Made by a program: the position numbers and the translations under genes. Shown piece by piece: positions 28,080 to 33,605 of a stretch of DNA of 33,605 bases; position 1 is the stretch's first letter, and each line of letters begins with the position of its first letter. The notes under the pieces were generated by a model. The model saw only the letters and a program-made list of their open reading frames with translations, did no database searches and was not told where the DNA came from. This DNA is from Gammaproteobacteria bacterium (GTDB lineage: Bacteria; Pseudomonadota; Gammaproteobacteria; Pseudomonadales; Azotimanducaceae): assembly GCA_028821125.1 (NCBI GenBank), contig JAPPHD010000083.1:1-33605 (forward strand), written 5' to 3'.

Positions 28080-28871
28080 CTACAGCCAAACAGTTCCTGC
28101 GCGGCAGCGCCCTGGCTCGCCGGTGTTCTCCCGGCGAATCCCGCTTCTCACTTGAACCTCCCTCAGCCGGTCCCCGTAGTAGCGCTCGAACACGTTGTTT
28201 TCCGGCCACACGGCGGGTTCAACCCAGTACGCGCCCAAGCGTCCCACCAGCGCCGCGATCCAATCCGCGGTCTGCACGGTCTGGTAGCGATGACTCTCCA
28301 GATGGAACGGTGGCTCAATCAACGCCCGCCGCGGATCTTGGCCGCCGTACATGTCCCGCGAGACCTGTGTCAACAGTTCCTGCCGCCCACTGTACTCGTC
28401 CAACGCGAGGAAGAATCTGGCATTCGATCCACCCTCCGCTCCACAGAACTGGTCGAGCCTCCAGATGGCCTCCCGCAACATCCCCGAGTACAGCCCGTGT
28501 ACTCGATGCTCCGACGGACTCGCCGTTTTTTGGATCCCGACGTAGAACACTTTTCCCTTGAGCCGCTTGATTTCCCGGAACATCCTCCCTGGAATTTCGC
28601 GCACATTCCGCTTGTTCTGCACCGCCGCAGCCCTGAATAGCTGCGACCCCTTCCTTTCCCAGGTTGCCGGATGCTTAGGCGACTGTTTCATTGGCCTTGC
28701 GAACAGTTCAGCCTTGCGCTTGAAGAACCACGTCCCGAATCCGCGCACCGCGTCCGCTGGCATTATGAAACCCGCGAATCCGAAGACCGGGCTTGTATTG
28801 TGCCGGGGGTCCGACCGCCCAATGTAGGGTCCTACGTGTCCGAACTCGTCGAGATATGCCACGTAAATCAC
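28080..28871 (-). CDS. DUF3800-domain protein
   Basis: A 263-residue protein starting MIYVAYLDEFGHVGPYIG, with the DUF3800 hallmark of an acidic pair soon after a beta strand (LDEFG, Asp8/Glu9). A second acidic site is in FFLALDEYSGRQ and the C-terminal signature is QTVQTADWIAALVGRL. The family is thought to have an RNase H-like fold and is often found near phage defence genes and mobile elements; its biochemical role is not established. The start is GTG 28871; a nearby ATG is out of frame. It is convergent with the SIR2 gene, so it is not in the same operon, but both lie in the same island. Confidence 0.82.
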   Translation of the reverse strand: MIYVAYLDEFGHVGPYIGRSDPRHNTSPVFGFAGFIMPADAVRGFGTWFFKRKAELFARPMKQSPKHPATWERKGSQLFRAAAVQNKRNVREIPGRMFREIKRLKGKVFYVGIQKTASPSEHRVHGLYSGMLREAIWRLDQFCGAEGGSNARFFLALDEYSGRQELLTQVSRDMYGGQDPRRALIEPPFHLESHRYQTVQTADWIAALVGRLGAYWVEPAVWPENNVFERYYGDRLREVQVRSGIRRENTGEPGRCRAGTVWL

Positions 28872-29182
28872 GAAATCATGGCCCCTGGATACGCGAAAGC
28901 CCGCACGTATCGGGCGGGCCTCGGAGTGAGAGCAAGACTTGCGTCATGCGACTCGCTGGTGATCATCGCGCACCTCCCAACGTCTGTCAACATCACCCAC
29001 CGCGTCCTTACGCCGCGTGCATGCCAGCCCATAGGACGTCTGCGCTCCGGGCCGGTTCAGCGCGGTGTCACTGCCGCTTTGCGCACCCCGATCACGGGTC
29101 TACCCGCCTGCTGTGGGCATGCGTCCAGAAGGTTGTAAGTCTCTAACTGGAACAATCGCTCGCGGGCTACACGCGGTATGGA
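28872..29182. other. Intergenic stretch between DUF3800 and flavoprotein genes
   Basis: 311 bases. Apart from the candidate promoter and leader of the DUF3800 gene at the left end, I see no gene with recognisable motifs on either strand. It is the probable right edge of the accessory island. Confidence 0.45.
28962..28990 (-). promoter_or_regulatory. Candidate promoter of the DUF3800 gene
   Basis: On the minus strand TTGACA (28990-28985) is followed after 17 bases by GATGAT (28967-28962, 4 of 6 matches to TATAAT). The start codon is about 90 bases downstream. The leader contains a GC-rich hairpin (GCCCG...CGGGC, about 28906-28922). Confidence 0.45.
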
Positions 29183-30766
29183 TCAAGTTCTCAGGGTTCG
29201 CAGGATTTCATGGGCTGCATTGCGCCCGGGCAGGCCGGTTACGCCGCCGCCGGGGTGGGCGCCGGAGCCGCACAGGAACAGGCTCTTTACGGGCATCCGG
29301 TAGTCTGCGTGGCCGGCCAGTGGGCGGAGGGAGAAGAGCTGGTCGAGGTGCAGGGCGCCGTGGAAGATGTCGCCGCCGACCATGCCGAGGTCCCGTTCGA
29401 TGTCGAGGGGTGTCTTGATCTGGCGGCCGAGTATCGAAGCCCTGAAATTCGGGGCATGGCGGTTGACCGTGTCGATGATGTGGTCGGCCGCCCCTTCCTT
29501 CTCGTCGTCCCAGGAACGGCCGTCGGGCAGGTGACGCTGGAAATGCTGGCAGAAGAGGCTTGCGACGTGGCCGCCGGCCGGTGCCAGGGATTCGTCCTGG
29601 GTGGACGGGAGCCACATCGAAATGATTGGGTGGTCGGACCAGCCGGCGGTTTGTGCGCTCGCGTAGGCGCGGCGCATGTAGCCGAGTGAGGGGCAGATCT
29701 CGATGGCGCCCTTGAATATCTCGTCGGACTGTTCGGGCACGCCGGCAAAGCGGGGCAGCTCGCCGAGTGCCACGTTCATGCGGAAGGTGGCGGAGTGGCT
29801 GCGGTAGGCCCGGATGCGGCGGCGCGTGGCGGGTTCGAGGAGCCCGGGGTCCAGGAGCCTCGTGAGCAGAAGCTGCGGGTGCAGGTTGGCGGCGATCACC
29901 CTGGCTTCGTGCAGGCGCCCGTCTTCGGTAATCACGCCGTGCGCTTGCCCGTTCTTTACGCGGATTTGCCGTACCGGAGCGTCGGTTTCGATCTCGGCGC
30001 CCTGTTCCCGCGCGAAGGCTGCCATGGCTTGGGTGATGGCGCCCATGCCGCCCTTGGCGTGGCCCCAGGCGCCGGTGCGTCCGTTCACTTCTCCGAATGC
30101 GTGGTGCAGCAGGACGTAGGCCGTTCCGGCCTGGTAGGGGTCGACGAAGTTGCCGATGACGCATTCTAGGCCGAGTATGCCTTTGAGGGCGTCGGATTCG
30201 AACCAGCTATCCAGGTAGTCTCCCAGTGATTTCGTCATGAGTTCGGCCAGGTCGGTTCGCTGGCGGCGGCCGAGCTTTCTCAGGGTATTGCCGGTGCGCA
30301 GCAGCCGCAGGGCGTTGCGCCAGCCGCCGCTGAGGTCCGGTGGCGTGTGCACGGCGAGTTCGCGCAGCGTCAGGGCCACGGCCGAGATGTGCTCGTCGTA
30401 CTCGTCGAAGCATGCGGCGTCGGCGGGGGAGAACCGGGCGATTTCCCGGCGCGCCTGGTGCGGGTCCCGGGAGAGGAGCAGGTGGTCGCCCTCCAGCAGG
30501 CTGATGGTGCCGGCGGGCCGCTCGATGATCTCGAGCCCGTGGCGGTGCAGTTCCAGGTCGCGGACGACGTCCGGGTGCAGCAGGCTCACCGCGTAGGCGT
30601 AGACGGAATTCCGGAAGCCCGGGTGGAATTCCTCGGTGACCGCGGCGCCGCCGACCACCGGGCGGCGTTCGAGTACCTTGACGCTCAGGCCCGAGCGGGC
30701 CAGGTAGCCGGCGCAGGCGAGGCCGTTGTGGCCCGCGCCGATGACGATTGCATCACGGTCCGTCAA
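29183..30766 (-). CDS. Phytoene-dehydrogenase-like FAD oxidoreductase (PYROXD2/CrtI superfamily)
   Basis: A 527-residue flavoprotein. The N-terminal dinucleotide fold is IVIGAGHNGLACAGYLARSG (about 7-26), then VLERRPVVGGAAVTEEFHPG, both typical of the CrtI/PYROXD2 superfamily. The C-terminal FAD contact is LFLCGSGAHPGGGVTGLPG followed by RNAAHEILRTL. The substrate is unknown; relatives act on carotenoids, retinoids or other isoprenoid chains. The start is taken as TTG 30766 (MTDRDAIVIGAG), with GGGAGG upstream at a rather long spacing. The open frame extends to 30901, but those extra residues look non-native. It is divergent from the SCP2-PhyH gene, with 162 bases between starts, suggesting shared control. 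Confidence 0.85.
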   Translation of the reverse strand: MTDRDAIVIGAGHNGLACAGYLARSGLSVKVLERRPVVGGAAVTEEFHPGFRNSVYAYAVSLLHPDVVRDLELHRHGLEIIERPAGTISLLEGDHLLLSRDPHQARREIARFSPADAACFDEYDEHISAVALTLRELAVHTPPDLSGGWRNALRLLRTGNTLRKLGRRQRTDLAELMTKSLGDYLDSWFESDALKGILGLECVIGNFVDPYQAGTAYVLLHHAFGEVNGRTGAWGHAKGGMGAITQAMAAFAREQGAEIETDAPVRQIRVKNGQAHGVITEDGRLHEARVIAANLHPQLLLTRLLDPGLLEPATRRRIRAYRSHSATFRMNVALGELPRFAGVPEQSDEIFKGAIEICPSLGYMRRAYASAQTAGWSDHPIISMWLPSTQDESLAPAGGHVASLFCQHFQRHLPDGRSWDDEKEGAADHIIDTVNRHAPNFRASILGRQIKTPLDIERDLGMVGGDIFHGALHLDQLFSLRPLAGHADYRMPVKSLFLCGSGAHPGGGVTGLPGRNAAHEILRTLRT

Positions 30767-30928
30767 TGTTCGATGCCGCCTCCCGGTGAGCGCCCGGCCC
30801 GTTGCCCGGGCAGACGGTTCGCCGGAGCGATGCAGTACAATCGCGGGAGCCACCCGGGGTGCTTGGGCTGGTGTGGCCCCGCAGACTAGCAGCCCCGGCA
30901 CGAGTGCCGCAATTCAGGGAGAACGGCC

Positions 30929-32011
30929 GTGGGCATTCACATCGAGGAACTTGTCGGGATCATCGAGCGATCGGTTGCCGGGGAAGGCTTGAGCGCCACG
31001 CTCAAGGTCGATCTCGGCAGCGACGGGGTCGTCTGCATCAATGGATCGAAAGTCTCACGCGAAGACGCGCCCGCCGACAACGTGCTGACCACGAGCCTCG
31101 ATGTCTTCGAGGAGATCTGCCGGGGCCGCACCGATCCGGTTCAGGCCTACTACCGCGGGCGCCTGGCCCTGGTGGGCAGCCAGCGCGTCGCCATGCAGTT
31201 GGGCATGCTGATCGAGTCGGCCAATGGCGGATGCGGGCGCATGCGCCGGTTCACCCGCGACGATCCGGTGGCCGACATCGCGGCAGCCCTGAACGAGACC
31301 GGTTCGGCCATCGTCGAGAAGTGCGTGCCGGATGAACTTGCGGACCGGGTCGCCGCGGAACTCCGGCCCCACTTCGACCGGTTCGGGCACGAGTACTTCG
31401 CGGATTTCGAGGGCTACAAGACCCTGCGGCTGAGTGAGATCCTGGGCCGTTCCCGGGCGTCGGCCGACCTCATCGGCGAACCGCTGACCCTCGCGGTAAT
31501 CGATGAGATCCTCCTGCCGCATTGCATCAACTACCGCATCGGCAGCTGCACCGCCATCGAGATCCTGCCCGGGGAGACGGCCCAGCGCCTGCACCGGGAC
31601 GACGGCATCTACCCGATCAGCATCCAGGGCATGGAGTTGCAGGTGAGCGCCATGTGGGCGCTGGACGACTTCACGCTGGAGAACGGCGCCACCCACGTCG
31701 TGCCGGGGTCCCACCAGGGCCCGTCGCGCAGCGTTCTGGAAGAGCCCGTGCCCACGGCGCAGGCCACGATGCCGAAAGGCTCGCTGCTGCTCTACCTGGG
31801 CTCGGTGCTGCACGGCGGCGGCGCCAACCGCACGGATGAACCGCGCATGGGGCTCATCAACACCTACTCCCTGGGCTGGCTGCGCCAGGAAGAGAATCAC
31901 TACCTCGCCATCCCGCGCGAGATTGCCGACACCTACCCGGACCACATCCGCAAGCTAATGGGGTACGAGCCCCACGGACCGATCTTGGGGAGCTACCCGG
32001 GTACTCTCTAG
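30929..32011 (+). CDS. SCP2 domain fused to phytanoyl-CoA dioxygenase (PhyH) domain
   Basis: 360 residues in two parts. Residues about 1-100 resemble the SCP2 sterol/lipid-carrier domain ([20 protein letters not shown] followed by [17 protein letters not shown]). Residues about 115-340 resemble Fe(II)/2-oxoglutarate oxygenases of the PhyH family, with metal ligands in [12 protein letters not shown] (His222, Asp224) and [16 protein letters not shown] (His295). A following Arg (PRMG, about 305) would bind 2-oxoglutarate. A single protein would both hold and hydroxylate a lipid-like substrate; that is inference. The start is GTG 30929, preceded by GGGAGA. Convergent with moeA and divergent from the flavoprotein gene. 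Confidence 0.85.
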   Translation: MGIHIEELVGIIERSVAGEGLSATLKVDLGSDGVVCINGSKVSREDAPADNVLTTSLDVFEEICRGRTDPVQAYYRGRLALVGSQRVAMQLGMLIESANGGCGRMRRFTRDDPVADIAAALNETGSAIVEKCVPDELADRVAAELRPHFDRFGHEYFADFEGYKTLRLSEILGRSRASADLIGEPLTLAVIDEILLPHCINYRIGSCTAIEILPGETAQRLHRDDGIYPISIQGMELQVSAMWALDDFTLENGATHVVPGSHQGPSRSVLEEPVPTAQATMPKGSLLLYLGSVLHGGGANRTDEPRMGLINTYSLGWLRQEENHYLAIPREIADTYPDHIRKLMGYEPHGPILGSYPGTL

Positions 32012-32029
32012 CAGTTTTCGCCCCGCTTT

Positions 32030-33274
32030 CTATAACAGCCCCTCGAAAAGCAACACCTCCACGCGGTCCCCGGAATTCAGGCTGCCCTTGCCCTTCGGAA
32101 TCCTGATCAGGCAGTTGGCCTCGGCAAAGGTGCTCATCCGGTTGGAGCCCTGGGCGCCGGTGGTCCTCACCCGGATGTCGTCCCCCGCCCCGGTGGCGAT
32201 GCCCCGCTGATACTCCTCCCGGCCCGGTTTGTGCCGGATCGGCTCCGTCAGCCCGGCGCCGACGGTCACGGGTTGCGACGGCTGCATGCCGCACAGTTTT
32301 TCGATGGCGGGCCTCGCGATCAGAAGGTAGGTGACAATGGTGGAAACGGGGTTGCCGGGCAGCCCGAGAAAAAAGGCCCCGCCGATGCGGCCGAATGCGA
32401 GGGGTTTGCCGGGCTTGAGGTTCAGGCGCCAGAAGCTCAGTTCGCCGAGCGCCTCGACGGTACTCTTGACGTGGTCTGCATCGCCGACGGAAACCCCGCC
32501 GCTGGTGAGGATGAGGTCGGCGGATTCGCCGGCGGCGGTCAACGACGTCGCCACGGTGCGGGCGTCGTCGGCCAGCACGCCGAGATTGTCGACCTCGACG
32601 GGCAGGCGCGTCAGCAGCGCCTCGACGGCGAACCGGTTGGAATCGTAGATGTTGCCGAACTCCAGCGCCGTGCCGGGCTGTTGCAGTTCGTCCCCGGTGG
32701 AGAATACGGCCACCCGGGGCCGGGCCCGGACGGGGGCAGTGGCACAGCCGCATGCGGCGAGCGTGCCGACATCGAAAGGGCCGATGCGCTTGCCGGCCGC
32801 CACGACCACGTCGCCGCGGCGCAGGTCGTCGCCCGCTTCGCGCACGTTGGCGCCTTGCCGTGGCACCTCCCGGATTCGAATTTCGGTGCCGTCGCGGTCG
32901 CAGTCTTCCTGCACCACCACGGTGTCGCAGTCCGCCGGCAGCGGTGCGCCGGTCATGATTCGCGCGCATTCGCCTTTCCGGACGCTGCCCGCGAAAGGAT
33001 GGCCGGCCAGGCTGTCGCCGGCCAGCTCAAGAGAGGAGATGCCCGCCCGCCAGCGGAAGGCGTAACCGTCCATTGCGGAAGCCGCGAAGGGGGGCAGGTC
33101 GGTGGCGGAGCGAATCGGTTCGGCCGCCACCCTGCCGTGGGCGTTCCGAACCGCAACGCGTTCCGGTTCCGTGCACGCGGCAACCTGGTCGAGTACGCGC
33201 GCCAGGGCCGCATCGAGGTCGAGAGGAGCGGTGGCTTTATAATGCAAGGGTCGCCGGCCGGAACGACTCGTCAA
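32030..33274 (-). CDS. moeA: Molybdopterin molybdenumtransferase MoeA
   Basis: Inserts molybdenum into adenylylated molybdopterin to complete the cofactor. The product is about 405-414 residues with the MoeA plan: LPPFAASAMDGYAFRW, ARIMTGAPLPADCDTVVVQE, the MogA-like domain with VFSTGDELQQPG, YDSNRFAVEALL and LTSGGVSVGDADHVK, then FFLGLPGNPVSTIVTYLL and a C-terminal beta domain. The start is uncertain: TTG 33274 gives 414 residues, while TTG 33247 gives MHYKATAPLDLDAAL, closer to typical MoeA. No other molybdopterin gene is in the window. Confidence 0.93.
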   Translation of the reverse strand: MTSRSGRRPLHYKATAPLDLDAALARVLDQVAACTEPERVAVRNAHGRVAAEPIRSATDLPPFAASAMDGYAFRWRAGISSLELAGDSLAGHPFAGSVRKGECARIMTGAPLPADCDTVVVQEDCDRDGTEIRIREVPRQGANVREAGDDLRRGDVVVAAGKRIGPFDVGTLAACGCATAPVRARPRVAVFSTGDELQQPGTALEFGNIYDSNRFAVEALLTRLPVEVDNLGVLADDARTVATSLTAAGESADLILTSGGVSVGDADHVKSTVEALGELSFWRLNLKPGKPLAFGRIGGAFFLGLPGNPVSTIVTYLLIARPAIEKLCGMQPSQPVTVGAGLTEPIRHKPGREEYQRGIATGAGDDIRVRTTGAQGSNRMSTFAEANCLIRIPKGKGSLNSGDRVEVLLFEGLL

Positions 33275-33376
33275 TCGTGCCGGCCGGACCTCTCGATTGC
33301 GGATGAAGGTTGTCGAATTGCGTCAAGATTGCACCCGTTGGCCGGCGGCCCGTAAGCCTGGGGCGGGGCCCCGCGA

Positions 33377-33553
33377 GCCGCACCTATTCATGAATGATCG
33401 TAGCGAGGTTGACAAGAGTAGTGAAAACGCAGGGTGGCGCGGACCAGAGCGCGCACAGGCGTGCTTTCAGCACGTTGAGCACGCGGCGGGAGCACGCCCT
33501 GTGTTTTCGCTGCTATTGGCGACCGCAGTAGATTATTCATGAATAGGTGCGGC
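33377..33553. mobile_element. 177-bp palindromic MITE-like element
   Basis: Perfect 19-base terminal inverted repeats GCCGCACCTATTCATGAAT (33377-33395) and 33535-33553. The similarity continues inward: CAA.AG.AG.GAAAAC.CAGGG on the left pairs with its complement near 33499-33520, so about 60 bases on each side are imperfectly complementary. The centre carries a small hairpin CGTGCTTTCAGCACG. It encodes no transposase, so any movement would depend on an enzyme elsewhere. I do not recognise the family. Confidence 0.75.
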
Positions 33554-33555
33554 TA

Positions 33556-33605
33556 GCAGCCTGTCGGACTTGGGGCTTTGCTGAAGCCAGCATGAGGCGT
33601 ATTTG
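33556..33605 (+). mobile_element. Possible end of an insertion sequence (cut by window edge)
   Basis: AGCAGCCTGTCGGACTTGGG, directly after the palindromic element, resembles the terminal repeat (CCTGTCGGACTT type) seen in some IS1182/IS5-like elements. The window ends 50 bases in, so no transposase is visible. The assignment rests on memory of such ends. Confidence 0.35.

Noticed and set aside
33238-33243. TATAAT on the plus strand inside the moeA 5' end
   Set aside because: No -35 box, no downstream gene on that strand; probably chance.
33297-33542. 81-residue plus-strand frame across the palindromic element
   Set aside because: Runs through the inverted repeats of the MITE-like element and has no motif.

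Overview
The window is one stretch of a high-GC bacterial chromosome. Several gene orders are typical of Gammaproteobacteria: prfB-lysS, ygfZ / sdhE-ygfX, nadB divergent from rpoE-rseA-rseB-rseC-mucD, then lepA, lepB-rnc-era-recO. The rpoE part follows the Pseudomonas algU-mucABCD plan. With the valine-degradation operon and a phytanoyl-CoA dioxygenase/phytoene-dehydrogenase-like pair, this suggests an environmental, possibly uncultivated, gammaproteobacterium. No tRNA, rRNA or CRISPR array was seen.

Layout. 1-160: tail of a dispersed repeat, then the prfB leader. 161-3527: prfB (with an intact programmed +1 frameshift site), lysS and ung, closely packed. 3534-7562: four packed genes for branched-chain (valine-type) acyl-CoA breakdown: acyl-CoA dehydrogenase, enoyl-CoA hydratase, 3-hydroxyisobutyryl-CoA hydrolase, 3-hydroxyisobutyrate dehydrogenase. 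7596-7826: second copy of the repeat. 7836-9363: ygfZ divergent from sdhE-ygfX (flavinylation and Fe-S maintenance). 9444-15108: nadB divergent from the sigma-E envelope-stress operon. 15206-17005: lepA. 17023-17334: third repeat copy, with a strongly folded interior. 17385-23226: lepB-rnc-era-recO, then relA-adk with overlapping stop and start.

23227-29182 is an accessory island. It holds a decayed IS256-type transposase end, a 124-bp long-hairpin element, a 1262-residue SIR2-domain protein resembling the anti-phage sirtuin Dsr1, and a convergent DUF3800 gene. 29183-32011 holds a divergent pair: a phytoene-dehydrogenase-like flavoprotein, and an SCP2 domain fused to a phytanoyl-CoA dioxygenase. 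32030-33274 is moeA on the minus strand. The window ends with a 177-bp palindromic MITE-like element (33377-33553) beside what looks like the tip of another insertion sequence.

The most unusual items are the SIR2 defence island, the three-copy repeat whose closing stem is conserved while its interior is replaced between copies, the palindromic MITE, and the SCP2-PhyH fusion beside a divergent flavoprotein. All family assignments were made by reading motifs by eye; no database search was run.
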